A DNA stretch of 64,000 nucleotides from Blautia sp. AF19-10LB (GTDB lineage Bacteria > Bacillota > Clostridia > Lachnospirales > Lachnospiraceae): NCBI RefSeq assembly GCF_003461245.1, contig NZ_QTWS01000007.1, forward strand, positions 60,115 through 124,114, written 5' to 3'. Positions 8,254-17,009 of this stretch are shown piece after piece (within the stretch, counting starts at the first letter, position 1; each line of letters begins with the position of its first letter). Made by a program: the position numbers and the translations under genes. Below the pieces are notes generated by a model. That model was given only the letters and a program-made list of their open reading frames with translations. It made no database searches and was not told where the DNA came from.

Positions 8254-9123
8254 TTAACTTCGTCTGAATTTTTGCCGGATGATCTTTTCTCCGTTTTCCA
8301 GCCATTCCCGGACTTCGTCAGAATCTCCCAGGATCTCCTGGAAAGACTGATATTCCTGACAGATTCCTTTCCCATGAGGTACACAGTACGCCCCTGCATC
8401 GCTGCCGAGAGCGACTTTGACTTTTTTGCGAAAAGCAGTCCTGACCATAGTCTCTGCCTGACGGATGATCGGAAGCAGGACTTCATCTTCGTATCTTCCA
8501 CAGCCCAGAAGATTTCTGACTGTGACAAGCGTCGGAACCCATACGGTATGACTGTCTGCAAGCATGGAAATCGTCTCTTCATCCATGTAGTTGCCATGCT
8601 CCAGGCTGTCCACACCCGCCTCGACCGCTGCCTGTACACCATAAATCCCATTCGTATGGCTCATCACTGCAAAACCTTCTTCGTGTGCAATATGTACCAT
8701 TTCCCGGACTTCGTCTCTGTCGAGAGGTGTTCCTGTGACCGCTCCATGATTATTGAAATCCAGAAGCCCGGTCGTCATGATCTTGATAAAATCAGCACCT
8801 TCTGCAGCCGCTTCCTGCACTCTCTGGTGAAATTCCTTCATATTGCTGAAACTACGTCCAACGATCCTGCCATAATGTCCTTCTTTATGGACAGCAAAAA
8901 TCGGTGTCCGATAGTCGATCCCGTATTCTCCGGCAATCTCAGATGCCCTCTTGGAGACTCCTGCATTATCGCCGCCATCCCGGATAAAGGAAACACCAGC
9001 CCTCTGATATGCTTCAAAAAATTCTCTGACCTTCTCTTCGCAGACAGCATCTCTGTGCCGCGCTACAGCCTCACGATAATTGACACCATCCATCAGCATA
9101 TGTGCATGACATTCACCAAACAT
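8254..9123 (-). CDS. Metal-dependent amidohydrolase
   Basis: A 289-residue cytoplasmic TIM-barrel hydrolase. Metal ligands typical of the amidohydrolase superfamily are visible: HAH (residues 6-8), a Lys in GADFIKIMTTG that would be carboxylated, His in VMSHTNG and SLEHGNY, and the catalytic Asp in VALGSDAGAYCVPHG. It is shorter than imidazolonepropionase or dihydroorotase because the outer beta-sandwich domain is missing. The frame starts almost directly at the HxH motif, which is normal for this small subgroup. The substrate is unknown. It follows the alaX gene by 21 nt and shares its transcript. Confidence 0.85.
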   Translation of the reverse strand: MFGECHAHMLMDGVNYREAVARHRDAVCEEKVREFFEAYQRAGVSFIRDGGDNAGVSKRASEIAGEYGIDYRTPIFAVHKEGHYGRIVGRSFSNMKEFHQRVQEAAAEGADFIKIMTTGLLDFNNHGAVTGTPLDRDEVREMVHIAHEEGFAVMSHTNGIYGVQAAVEAGVDSLEHGNYMDEETISMLADSHTVWVPTLVTVRNLLGCGRYEDEVLLPIIRQAETMVRTAFRKKVKVALGSDAGAYCVPHGKGICQEYQSFQEILGDSDEVREWLENGEKIIRQKFRRS

Positions 9124-9144
9124 TGTCCCGTACCTCTCCGTCTT

Positions 9145-10296
9145 TTACTGCTGGAAAAAACTGCGGATTTCTTCTTCAGAAGCTTTGACAGAACCCTGCA
9201 CAAAGAACGGCTTGCCGCCGCCGCGGCCGTTCAGGGCAGCGTTCATTTCTTTTGTGAACTGACGGAGGTCTCCGTTCTGCTCTCCCATTGCATATTTATA
9301 ACTGCCATCTTCACTCTTTGAAAATACTGCACAGCAGCCGGAGCATTTCTGCATCACTGCATCTGCCATCCTGCGGACCTGATCTGCCTCCAGTCCTTCG
9401 TGGAACAGAAGCACGCTTCCGGAATCTGCCCATCTCTCTGCCTCTGTCGCGCAGAGTTCATCAACCATGTGGCTGACTTTTCCTTTGAGACGGAAGTTTT
9501 CGTCCTGAAGGCGCGCTACTGCAGCCGCTGTCTCGCCTGTTTTTGCAGAAAGTTTCATGGAAATCTGATGATTCTGCTCGTTGACCATATTCAGGTAATC
9601 CATGACACGTTTTCCGCAGATCATGGTCAGACGGATTCCTTCGTGGAAGTTTTCGACAGTAAGGATCTTAACCGCACCGATCTCGCCTGTGTGGGTAACG
9701 TGTGTTCCACAGCATGCACAGAGGTCGGAACCAGGGAAACGCACGAGACGCACCTGTCCTGTCAGTTCTTTTTTGCTTCGGTAAGAAAGTTTCTCCAGTT
9801 CTTCTTTCGGTGGATAAAAGATCTCTACCGGAGTATTTTCCCAGATTTTCTGGTTTGTCTTTGCCTCGATCTCAGCAAGCTGTGCCTCGGTGAGAACGCC
9901 GCTCAGATCCACTGTGATCACATCACTGCTCATATGGAATCCTACATTATCATATCCGTATGCTTCATGCACCAGACCGCTGACGATATGTTCACCGGAA
10001 TGCTGCTGCATCAGGTCAAATCTTCTCTCCCAGTCGATCTTTCCAGTTACTTCACTTCCGACCTCCAGAGCCACCTCTGTATGATGAACAATCTCGCCGT
10101 CTTTTTCCTGGACATCTGTCACTGCGATCTCATTCAGTGTTCCAAGATCACACGGCTGTCCACCGCCCTCCGGATAAAAAGCGGTCTGATCCAGAACGAT
10201 CTCATAGCCCTTACCGGTTTCTCTGCACTCGAGAACTTTTGCGGTAAATTCTTTTATATATACATCTTCGTAATACAGTTTTCTTGTTTCACTCAT
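9145..10296 (-). CDS. AlaX-type alanyl-tRNA editing protein with DHHA1 domain
   Basis: A 383-residue free-standing tRNA-editing hydrolase that deacylates Ser-tRNA(Ala) or Gly-tRNA(Ala). The N-terminal beta-barrel carries YPEGGGQPCDLG. The zinc site HSGEHI (near 99-104) and CACCGTHV (near 196-203) supply HxxxH and CxxxH ligands. A coiled-coil and a C-terminal DHHA1-like domain follow (NAALNGRGGGKPFFVQG, RNA binding). The length fits the long AlaX form. The start codon is ATG at 10296 and the gene probably leads the two-gene unit with the amidohydrolase. Confidence 0.9.
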   Translation of the reverse strand: MSETRKLYYEDVYIKEFTAKVLECRETGKGYEIVLDQTAFYPEGGGQPCDLGTLNEIAVTDVQEKDGEIVHHTEVALEVGSEVTGKIDWERRFDLMQQHSGEHIVSGLVHEAYGYDNVGFHMSSDVITVDLSGVLTEAQLAEIEAKTNQKIWENTPVEIFYPPKEELEKLSYRSKKELTGQVRLVRFPGSDLCACCGTHVTHTGEIGAVKILTVENFHEGIRLTMICGKRVMDYLNMVNEQNHQISMKLSAKTGETAAAVARLQDENFRLKGKVSHMVDELCATEAERWADSGSVLLFHEGLEADQVRRMADAVMQKCSGCCAVFSKSEDGSYKYAMGEQNGDLRQFTKEMNAALNGRGGGKPFFVQGSVKASEEEIRSFFQQ

Positions 10297-10385
10297 GCTG
10301 CCGAACCTTCTTTCTGTAAATTTAAGTCAGTAAAAAATCTGTTTTTCTGCCCTTTAGTATAGCACAGCTTTGCCTTTCTGAACAG

Positions 10386-10424
10386 AAAAAAGACAGGCGC
10401 AGCTAAATGCTTACGCCTGCCTTT
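10386..10424 (-). terminator. Terminator after the GH32 gene
   Basis: On the minus strand AGGCAGGCG and CGCCTGTC form a stem around a loop of about 15 nt, followed by TTTTTT. It lies just past the end of the GH32 gene and closes the fructan-utilisation transcript. Confidence 0.85.
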
Positions 10425-10438
10425 CTTTGGAGGTTGTA

Positions 10439-11926
10439 TCAGAAAACAAGGTTATACTTGTCAATACTGATCTCTGCTTTTCCTTCTGCTGCAAAAGTGA
10501 TCTGATCTGCTTCCTGCGGAGTAAACAGGACCATTGTAGCAGTCTGGCTTCCATCATTGATGAAGATCTCAACACTGAATTTATCCATGAGGATTCGTAA
10601 TGTCACTTCTCCATCTACCGGTTTCACCTGAATATCTCTGGTGTGGAGGATGTCGTAGAGATATCCGTTTCTGCTTCTGTCGATGTTCAGAACTTCTTTT
10701 GCCGGATCATAGGTAATATAAGAAGAATATGTATCGTCTGCTGCAAGTTTGATCGCAAACTTACTGAAATCATCGGTCACTTTGAGTTTCACGGTCATAT
10801 CAAGAACGCGGCCTTTGATTCCGTCCAGTGCGGTTTCTTCTGAGATTTCAACGTTGTGGTGCTGAACCAGCTCTCCACGATAGTTCTCGATCTCTCTTAC
10901 CGGCTGCTGGATCAGTCTGCCATTGCGGTAGTTGATCTCTCTCGGAACAGTCATCTGTCCGAAGTATTTCGCTCCGTCCGGAACGAACTTGGAGTTCGGC
11001 CATGCCTGCATCCATGCGATCATTACACGGCGGCCGTCTGGTGTGAGCATGCTCTGTGGAGCATAGAAATCGATTCCACTGTCGAGCGGCTGTACATCTT
11101 CTCTTACAAATTTGTGTGTTTCTTTGTCGTAGGTTCCTGTCAGGTAGATAACGCTGTGACCTACGTGGAATTTCAGTCCTTCCGGAAGCATTGCCATCGG
11201 ACTTACTACAAGAACGTGTTTGCCGTCAACTTCGTAGAAGTCCGGGCATTCCCACATCTTGCCAAGTTTTGCATCGCTGTGATCCAGAACGGTGACATAT
11301 TCCCATTTGAAACCATCGGGGCTTCTGTAAAGGAGGATACGGCTGTTTCCATCGTCTGTCATATTGGAGATAACAGCATAGAAATAACCATCGTCTTCTT
11401 TCCAGATCTTCGGGTCACGGAAATCTACTTTGCTTCCGCCTTCCGGGATATCGTCTCCGGTGATGACCGGGTTGTTCTCGTATTTCTCATAATTAACGCC
11501 ATCGCCAACAGCCATACACTGTGTCTGGTGAGTCGGAAGTTCTCCGTTTGCCATCGGGGTATCGCCTACATATCCAACTCCGGTATACATCAGAAGATGA
11601 CGTCCATCAGAAAGCTCCAGAGCACTTCCTGAAAAGCATCCAAAGTTATCATAGGATTCTTCCGGTGCCATAACTACCGGAAGCCTTTTCCATGCAAGCA
11701 TATCTTTGCTGCTGAGATGTCCCCAGTGCATCGGACCCCATTCATTGGAATATGGATGGTACTGATAAAACAGATGGTATTCTCCATTGTAATAGGAAAA
11801 TCCATTTGGATCATTGATCCAGCCTGTGCCACCAGTCACATGAAAAGAAGGACGCTCTTCCGGAGAAATTTTGCTCAACTGTTCCTGTTCAAATTCTCTG
11901 GCCTTCTGTAATTTCTCACTAATCAT
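10439..11926 (-). CDS. Glycoside hydrolase family 32 beta-fructosidase
   Basis: A 495-residue cytoplasmic enzyme (no signal peptide) that hydrolyses terminal fructose from sucrose or short fructo-oligosaccharides. GH32 catalytic motifs are complete: WINDPNG supplies the nucleophile Asp, FRDPK the transition-state stabiliser and MWECPDF the acid/base Glu. A C-terminal beta-sandwich begins near residue 340. Because the enzyme is intracellular and follows an ABC importer with no sugar kinase or PTS gene nearby, imported unphosphorylated oligofructose or sucrose is the likely substrate. It is the last gene of the LacI-controlled operon. The ATG at 11926 has AAGGAG about 9-10 nt upstream. Confidence 0.92.
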   Translation of the reverse strand: MISEKLQKAREFEQEQLSKISPEERPSFHVTGGTGWINDPNGFSYYNGEYHLFYQYHPYSNEWGPMHWGHLSSKDMLAWKRLPVVMAPEESYDNFGCFSGSALELSDGRHLLMYTGVGYVGDTPMANGELPTHQTQCMAVGDGVNYEKYENNPVITGDDIPEGGSKVDFRDPKIWKEDDGYFYAVISNMTDDGNSRILLYRSPDGFKWEYVTVLDHSDAKLGKMWECPDFYEVDGKHVLVVSPMAMLPEGLKFHVGHSVIYLTGTYDKETHKFVREDVQPLDSGIDFYAPQSMLTPDGRRVMIAWMQAWPNSKFVPDGAKYFGQMTVPREINYRNGRLIQQPVREIENYRGELVQHHNVEISEETALDGIKGRVLDMTVKLKVTDDFSKFAIKLAADDTYSSYITYDPAKEVLNIDRSRNGYLYDILHTRDIQVKPVDGEVTLRILMDKFSVEIFINDGSQTATMVLFTPQEADQITFAAEGKAEISIDKYNLVF

Positions 11927-12045
11927 ACATTCGTTCTCCTTGTTGTAATATTCTAACGGTTTACAGATAGTATCCCACGATGTGTTTTACATGGCAACAA
12001 AAAAACCTGACATCTTGGTTTCCTGTTTCTGATCCGAGTAAGATT

Positions 12046-12894
12046 TTAGCCTTTGATACCAGAAGATGCAATACCTTCTACATAGTATTTCTGCATGAAG
12101 ATAAACATAATGATCATCGGAATCGCAGAGACAACCAGGGCTGCCATGATGGCACTGTAGTGCACCGGCTGGGTACCAAAAAATGACTGAACTGCAAGCT
12201 GGATCGTACGTTTATCCTCACCTGTCATAACGAGGAATGGCCACATAAAGTCATTCCAGTGTGCCACGAAATCAAGAATAAATACTGTAGCATACACAGT
12301 TTTGGAAATTGGCATAACAATCTGGAAGAAAGTTCTGATCGGACTGCAGCCATCAATTGCCGCTGCTTCAATCAGGTCATCCGGAACATCACAGAAGAAC
12401 TGCCGGAACATATAAATTGAGAAGCATTTTGCAACAAAAGGAATAACAAGTGCAGCCAGTGTGTTTACCCAGCCAAGCTGAGACATTTCAATATAAAGCG
12501 GGAGCATGATAGCTTCCATCGGCAATACCATCAGTGCAATTACGAGATTCAGAACTGCACCTTTACCTTTGAACTCAAATTTAGCCAGTGCATAACCGCA
12601 CATGGAGTTTACAAGAAGATCAAGAACCAGGATCAATGCAATATACAGAAGTGTATTCTTAAATACCAGTGGCATATTCAATCGTGAAAATACCTCTGCA
12701 TAGTTACTTAAGGATGCCTGAACTGGTAAAAAAGTAGTCAGTGAATCCATATTTGCAAAAATCTTAGCCTCTGGCTTCAGTGATGCGGAAATCATCCAGA
12801 TCAGAGGAGATACAAAGATGATACCGATGATAATATTTCCAAAATAGAACATAAATTTTCCAAATGCATTAGAAAACCTCATTGATTTTTTCAT
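12046..12894 (-). CDS. Carbohydrate ABC transporter permease, MalG type
   Basis: A 282-residue inner-membrane protein with six hydrophobic segments and the EAA loop EAAAIDGCSPIRTFFQIVMP, which contacts the ATPase. It is the second permease of a CUT1-family sugar importer. No ATPase gene is present in the operon; CUT1 systems of this phylum often use a shared MsmK-like ATPase encoded elsewhere. The start at 12894 follows AAGGAGGATATAAAT. An earlier in-frame ATG at 12957 is rejected because it overlaps the upstream permease. Confidence 0.93.
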   Translation of the reverse strand: MKKSMRFSNAFGKFMFYFGNIIIGIIFVSPLIWMISASLKPEAKIFANMDSLTTFLPVQASLSNYAEVFSRLNMPLVFKNTLLYIALILVLDLLVNSMCGYALAKFEFKGKGAVLNLVIALMVLPMEAIMLPLYIEMSQLGWVNTLAALVIPFVAKCFSIYMFRQFFCDVPDDLIEAAAIDGCSPIRTFFQIVMPISKTVYATVFILDFVAHWNDFMWPFLVMTGEDKRTIQLAVQSFFGTQPVHYSAIMAALVVSAIPMIIMFIFMQKYYVEGIASSGIKG

Positions 12895-12911
12895 ATTTAT
12901 ATCCTCCTTTC

Positions 12912-13817
12912 TCAGTCTGTTGCCGCAGTTACTTTCTTCATAGCCATAGACATACATACTACGATTACAAAGAATACAGCCGCGATCGAGCAGGCATAGC
13001 CAAAGTTACCCTTCTGGAAGCCCTGTGTATAAATATAGTATACAAGAGTCTTTGTGGAGTTTTTCGGTCCACCCTGTGTCATGATATATGGCTGTGTAAA
13101 GAGTTTCATTGCCTGGATCATAGTGATCATGATTACATATTTAATTGTTCCCTTCAGCCCAGGAATAGTGATATAAAGGAACTGTTTAAATTTTGTAGCA
13201 CCGTCTACGGATGCTGCTTCGTACTGGTCTCTCGGGATTCCCTGAAGACCTGCCAGGAAGATCATCATCTGATAACCGGCGCCCTGCCATGCAGACATAA
13301 AGATGATAGAATTCATCGCTGTGCTTGCATCACTCAGGAACTTGATCGGGCTCATTCCCAGAGATACCAGAATGGAGTTGATAAGACCTGTGTTCGGGTT
13401 TGCATTGTAAAGTACGGACCACAGTACGGAGATAACTACCATAGAAGTAAGCTGTGGTGCAAAGTACATGGTACGGAAAACAGCCACTCCACGGAACTTC
13501 TTTGAAACCAGAAGTGCAAGTGCGAGTGCGAGTACACACTGACACGGAACAACAATTACAGTAAAGTACACTGTATTTTTTAATGCAAGCCAGAAGTTTT
13601 TGTCACTGAAAAGCTTCTGATAGTTTTCTAAACCAATAAATTTCATGGCATCAGGTCTCATGATCTGATATTTAAATCCTGAAAAATATACGGTATAGAT
13701 CATAGGTACAACAAGAAATGCAATCAGAAGAATCACTGCCGGTGCTACAAAGATATATGCAGCCACTCTTTCATCACGTTTACGGCCGGAAAGCTTCTTT
13801 TTTTCTGCCTTTGCCAT
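12912..13817 (-). CDS. Carbohydrate ABC transporter permease, MalF type
   Basis: A 301-residue inner-membrane protein, the first permease of the importer. It has about six membrane segments and the EAA motif EAASVDGATKFKQFLYITIP. Its basic N-terminus (MAKAEKKKLSGRKRDERVAA) is typical for LacF/MsmF proteins. It pairs with the MalG-type permease 17 nt downstream. The terminator-like hairpin at 13844-13888 separates it from the binding-protein gene and probably lowers permease expression relative to the binding protein. Confidence 0.93.
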   Translation of the reverse strand: MAKAEKKKLSGRKRDERVAAYIFVAPAVILLIAFLVVPMIYTVYFSGFKYQIMRPDAMKFIGLENYQKLFSDKNFWLALKNTVYFTVIVVPCQCVLALALALLVSKKFRGVAVFRTMYFAPQLTSMVVISVLWSVLYNANPNTGLINSILVSLGMSPIKFLSDASTAMNSIIFMSAWQGAGYQMMIFLAGLQGIPRDQYEAASVDGATKFKQFLYITIPGLKGTIKYVIMITMIQAMKLFTQPYIMTQGGPKNSTKTLVYYIYTQGFQKGNFGYACSIAAVFFVIVVCMSMAMKKVTAATD

Positions 13818-13843
13818 TGCCTTTCCCCCTTTTTCTTATCCAG

Positions 13844-13888
13844 AAAAAGCGAAGCCGCACCGCTTTTTTGCCGATGCGGCTTCGTTTT
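13844..13888 (-). terminator. Intra-operon terminator/attenuator
   Basis: CGAAGCCGCA (13850-13859) pairs with TGCGGCTTCG (13875-13884). On the minus strand the stem is followed by CTTTTTCTG. It lies between the binding protein and the permeases, a common arrangement that allows far more binding protein than permease. Confidence 0.8.
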
Positions 13889-13903
13889 CATTTATTTGTT
13901 TTC

Positions 13904-15217
13904 TTATTCAGCGTAATATGTTTCGTAGTCTTCTGTAAATGTGTCAACTACTGTATCAAGCTCGGACTGAACATAATCTGTATCTACTTCTTCATTACTT
14001 GCTGCATCGGAGAAAATGTTTGTCATTGCTTCTGCGTATGCAGATGAGAATGTAGCATAGGATGGTGTTCTAGGACGCGGAACTGCTGTGTTTTCAAGCT
14101 GATCTACAATAAGAGCTCTTGCACCTTCTTTATAGTCAGCCATTGCTTCTGTTTCATAAGCAGAAGAACGTGTTGCAGGTTTTGCAATTGCTGCTGCATA
14201 AGATGCTACGTTATCAGTATTCATCAGCCATGCCAGGAATTCACCTGCTGCATCTGCGTTCTCGCAGTCTTTGGAGATTGCTGCTGCCCAGTCACCACAT
14301 GGGGAAACTGCTTTTTTAGTTTCAGCATTAACCGGATAATAAGTTACCCCCCAGTCAAAATCAGCATTCTGTTCAAGTGTTGCGATTTCCCATGAACCAC
14401 CGATCATTGTTGCACATGCACCATTGAGGAATTCATCTGTGATCGGTTCAACGTTTGCATATCCTTTAGCGATCAGATCTGCAAGCCATGCTGTTGTGTT
14501 TACTGCTTCTTCACTGTTCACATATCCATCGGCTTCTTTTCCATCTTCGCTGATATAATCTTTTCCAGCAGAAAGATACAGCGGTTCAAGAGCATATGGA
14601 AGTCCTTCGCCGTGGTCCATGATGATGTGTGTTCCTACATAATCATCTGTTGTACATTTTTCAGCAATCTCAGCAACTTCATCTGTTGTCAGAGGATTTT
14701 CGAGTGTACGGGAATCCAGATCATCTGTATCTACACCACATTCTTTGAGGTAATCTTTGTTGTAGTAGAATGCTACGGATGACTCTGTTGCACCTACAGC
14801 ATATAATTTGCCATCATATGTATTCTGCGTCATTGAAGAATTTACGAAATCTGCTTTGTCTTCATCTGTAAAATAGTCATCCAGCGGAACTGTGATTCCA
14901 TTAGCTGCATAATAGGAAACCTGCGGTCCGTCTACATAGAAGATATCCGGAAGATCGTTGGATGTAACTGCTGTAGCGATCTTGTTGTCGTAAGCGTAAG
15001 AGTCAGAACGGTCAATTGCTTCACGACTTACCTGAATCTCAGGATGTTCTTCGTTCCATTCGGAAATTTTTTCTTTCCACCATGCTTCAATTGATTCTCT
15101 GTCTGTTGGACTCCAGATGGTGATATTTGTTACGTCATCTGCGAATACCGGTACAGTTGTTGCTGCTCCTGAAATTGCAAGTGCTGCTGCCATTGCCAGA
15201 CTAATGGTTTTTTTCAT
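13904..15217 (-). CDS. Extracellular sugar-binding protein of the ABC importer
   Basis: A 437-residue family 1 solute-binding protein (CUT1). The mature part starts with ITIWSPTDRESIEAWWKEK, like maltodextrin and oligosaccharide binding proteins. The N-terminal signal runs MKKTISLAMAAALAISGAAT and ends in VFADD, a signal-peptidase-I type site. No Cys lipobox is present, which is unusual for a Gram-positive binding protein. Specificity for fructo-oligosaccharides or sucrose is inferred from the GH32 partner. It is the promoter-proximal gene, directly downstream of two LacI-type operators. Confidence 0.92.
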   Translation of the reverse strand: MKKTISLAMAAALAISGAATTVPVFADDVTNITIWSPTDRESIEAWWKEKISEWNEEHPEIQVSREAIDRSDSYAYDNKIATAVTSNDLPDIFYVDGPQVSYYAANGITVPLDDYFTDEDKADFVNSSMTQNTYDGKLYAVGATESSVAFYYNKDYLKECGVDTDDLDSRTLENPLTTDEVAEIAEKCTTDDYVGTHIIMDHGEGLPYALEPLYLSAGKDYISEDGKEADGYVNSEEAVNTTAWLADLIAKGYANVEPITDEFLNGACATMIGGSWEIATLEQNADFDWGVTYYPVNAETKKAVSPCGDWAAAISKDCENADAAGEFLAWLMNTDNVASYAAAIAKPATRSSAYETEAMADYKEGARALIVDQLENTAVPRPRTPSYATFSSAYAEAMTNIFSDAASNEEVDTDYVQSELDTVVDTFTEDYETYYAE

Positions 15218-15263
15218 TTCTTAATCCTCCTTTAATGTTTATTTCCACCGCGCGAAAGGAAAT

Positions 15264-15291
15264 ATTATAGAACCCGTTCCATATTCTCAAA
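15264..15291 (-). promoter_or_regulatory. Promoter of the sugar ABC/GH32 operon
   Basis: On the minus strand a perfect TATAAT (15269-15264) is preceded by TTTGAG (15291-15286) at 16 nt spacing. The spacer and -10 box are covered by the operator at 15265-15284, so a bound LacI protein would block RNA polymerase directly. The rest of 15218-15628 holds the second operator, A/T-rich DNA and the regulator's terminator. Confidence 0.7.
15265..15284. promoter_or_regulatory. LacI-type operator 1 (overlaps -10)
   Basis: TTATAGAACCCGTTCCATAT is an imperfect palindrome with a central CG. It matches operator 2 at 17 of 20 positions and has the TGGAA..TTCCA half-site style of LacI/CcpA-family sites. Confidence 0.75.
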
Positions 15292-15325
15292 CAGCCGATT
15301 CTCATTATTATGTTCGAGAAGTTTT

Positions 15326-15345
15326 ATATGGAATCCGTTCCATAT
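15326..15345. promoter_or_regulatory. LacI-type operator 2 (perfect palindrome)
   Basis: ATATGGAATCCGTTCCATAT has two perfect 8-nt arms around TCCG. Its centre is 61 bp from that of operator 1, compatible with loop formation by a tetramer or cooperative dimers. Confidence 0.78.
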
Positions 15346-15508
15346 CGTGTCTTTATCATACTTTCATAAAGTGCATTTGTCAACAGATTTTAACTAAAAA
15401 ACCGCTTCCAAGCACAATTCCGTGCATTTTTATAATTTTATATATTCATTTTTGTGCATATTGCATATCTGTATGCGTTATTTTTTTAACACAAATTATC
15501 TGTAATAT

Positions 15509-15549
15509 AAAAAACATGCAAAGCCGCTTGCAGACTCTGCATGTTTTGA
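15509..15549 (-). terminator. Terminator of the LacI-family regulator gene
   Basis: AAAACATGCA (15511-15520) pairs with TGCATGTTTT (15538-15547). On the minus strand a T run follows the stem. It lies about 80 nt past the regulator's stop. Confidence 0.8.
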
Positions 15550-15628
15550 ATTATTATCAGAATATTTTACCATAATTTGCTTGTAATTTACTTTTTATGT
15601 CGTATATTCTGTATTTTATTTTTATTTT

Positions 15629-16630
15629 TTATAATTCACCGTTAATTTCAACTGGGTATGTGCTTTGTCCCTGCCTTAATTCCACGGATAAAATCTGTCT
15701 GTGTGGAACGGGTTCCTTGTCTTCTATCAGATTTATGACACTTTTGGCACAGGTTTCTGCCAAAAATTTCACATTCTGACAAATAGCCGTTACCTCCGGA
15801 TAGCAGATTCTGCTGACATCCATTCCATCATAAGTGATCACCTTGAGATCCTCCGGGACTCTTTTCCCTGCCTTGAGGGCAAGATGCATATAGTAGAGTG
15901 CCGGCTGGTCAGCTGCAAATATACCATCTGCATCCGGATATTTCTCCATTGCCTCGGCTGCTGCATTCCAGTAAGACTGGTGATCAAACAGATTCCATTC
16001 CATGGTCAGATCCAGGACTTCCACTCCATGCTTTTTCAACGTCTCTTCAAATATGATATGTCTGTCATTTGCCGCTACATTCGGAGCAATACCAGTGATG
16101 TGGACGACCCTCTTACAGTTATTTTTCAGCATGATCTCTGCTGCCAGCTTACCACCATAAGCATGGTCAGACCCTACCATAGGGATTTCCGGACCGAAAT
16201 CCTGGTCCAGTGCGACAATTGTACGCTTCCGGTTTACATATTCCTTCCAGTGCAATGTATGTGCACCGGTAATGATCCCATCCACCATATTGCGGTCCAA
16301 CATATTCAGATAGTCGCGTTCTCTGTTGCTGCTTCCTACTGTGTTGCAGATCATCGCCTTGTAGCCTCTCTTGTAGAGAGCTACCTCCGTTTCCCGCGTA
16401 AATGCCGAGAAAAACGGATGATCCAGATCAGGGATCAGGACACCTATGATACCGGTTCTGTTACGAAACAGATTTCTTGCCAGTTCATTTGGTGTATATT
16501 CCAGATCGCTGATCGCCTGTTCAATTTTTTTGCGGGTATCAGCAGCAACATAGCCACTGCCATTTATTACTCTGGACACAGTACCGACCCCTACTCCGGC
16601 CTTCTGTGCCACATCTTTGATACTTGCCAT
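15629..16630 (-). CDS. LacI-family transcriptional repressor of the fructan/sucrose operon
   Basis: A 333-residue regulator. The N-terminal LacI HTH and hinge are clear: IKDVAQKAGVGVGTVSRVIN, then ELARNLFRNRTGIIGVLIPD leading into a periplasmic-binding-protein-like effector domain. It lies immediately upstream of, and in the same orientation as, the sugar operon whose promoter carries two LacI-type palindromes, so those are its likely targets. The effector is probably the imported sugar or a product. It has its own promoter at 16838-16866 and an unusually long leader of about 200 nt. The ribosome site (AAAGG, about 14 nt from the ATG) is weakly placed. Confidence 0.9.
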   Translation of the reverse strand: MASIKDVAQKAGVGVGTVSRVINGSGYVAADTRKKIEQAISDLEYTPNELARNLFRNRTGIIGVLIPDLDHPFFSAFTRETEVALYKRGYKAMICNTVGSSNRERDYLNMLDRNMVDGIITGAHTLHWKEYVNRKRTIVALDQDFGPEIPMVGSDHAYGGKLAAEIMLKNNCKRVVHITGIAPNVAANDRHIIFEETLKKHGVEVLDLTMEWNLFDHQSYWNAAAEAMEKYPDADGIFAADQPALYYMHLALKAGKRVPEDLKVITYDGMDVSRICYPEVTAICQNVKFLAETCAKSVINLIEDKEPVPHRQILSVELRQGQSTYPVEINGEL

Positions 16631-16795
16631 ATTTCTTAAATTAACCTTTCTTATACTCTGTTGTCTGGTTACGATAGTTTATTGTAACTGTTCTGTCTCC
16701 TTACAGTTTTTCCACTTCAGACAACGAGTTCAAAACATTTCCAATCTTTTTCGCGGTAGATCATTACTGTTCATTCATCAACAGCAATATGAATT

Positions 16796-16827
16796 CTTAT
16801 CACGCAGAGTGACTCTGCAGTTATAAG
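16796..16827 (-). promoter_or_regulatory. Stem-loop in the LacI-regulator leader
   Basis: CTTAT/ATAAG at the ends enclose GCAGAGT (16804-16810) pairing with ACTCTGC (16812-16818). It lies just downstream of the predicted transcription start (about 16831) and about 165 nt before the coding start. The remainder of 16631-17062 holds no convincing gene. A 15-codon open frame (MIYREKDWKCFELVV) in the leader has no ribosome site. Confidence 0.5.
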
Positions 16828-16837
16828 TAATGTGACA

Positions 16838-16866
16838 ATTATAGCATAGCAGCATTTTCTTTACAA
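16838..16866 (-). promoter_or_regulatory. Promoter of the LacI-family regulator
   Basis: On the minus strand TTGTAA (16866-16861) and TATAAT (16843-16838) are separated by 17 nt. It is the best promoter in the gap between the regulator and atpC. Confidence 0.7.
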
Positions 16867-16955
16867 TTATCATCCTGTAGGAAAAAACAAACGTTTTTCA
16901 GCAACCTCTCCTAAAAACATGAAACAAGTTCTTCAGATTTCCCTGAAATCCAAAA

Positions 16956-16999
16956 AAACAGAACCGCATTCATTTCTGAATCGCAGTCCTGTTTTGCTG
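16956..16999 (-). terminator. Terminator of the ATP synthase operon
   Basis: On the minus strand AAAACAG..GATTC and GAATGCGGTTCTGTTTT form an imperfect stem with a short AGAAAT-type loop, followed by TTTTTTT. It is about 65 nt past the atpC stop. Confidence 0.7.
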
Positions 17000-17009
17000 A
17001 CTTTGATTT

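Noticed and set aside
8128..9321. A 397-codon open frame on the plus strand across the amidohydrolase and alaX end
   Set aside because: It is antisense to two genes with complete catalytic motifs, its product is Cys/His/Phe-rich without domains, and it has no ribosome site.
9400..10362. A 320-codon plus-strand open frame opposite alaX
   Set aside because: AlaX motifs are complete on the minus strand; the plus frame has no domain.
16631..16830. Leader peptide MIYREKDWKCFELVV as a gene
   Set aside because: It has no ribosome site and no further support; recorded only as part of the regulator leader.
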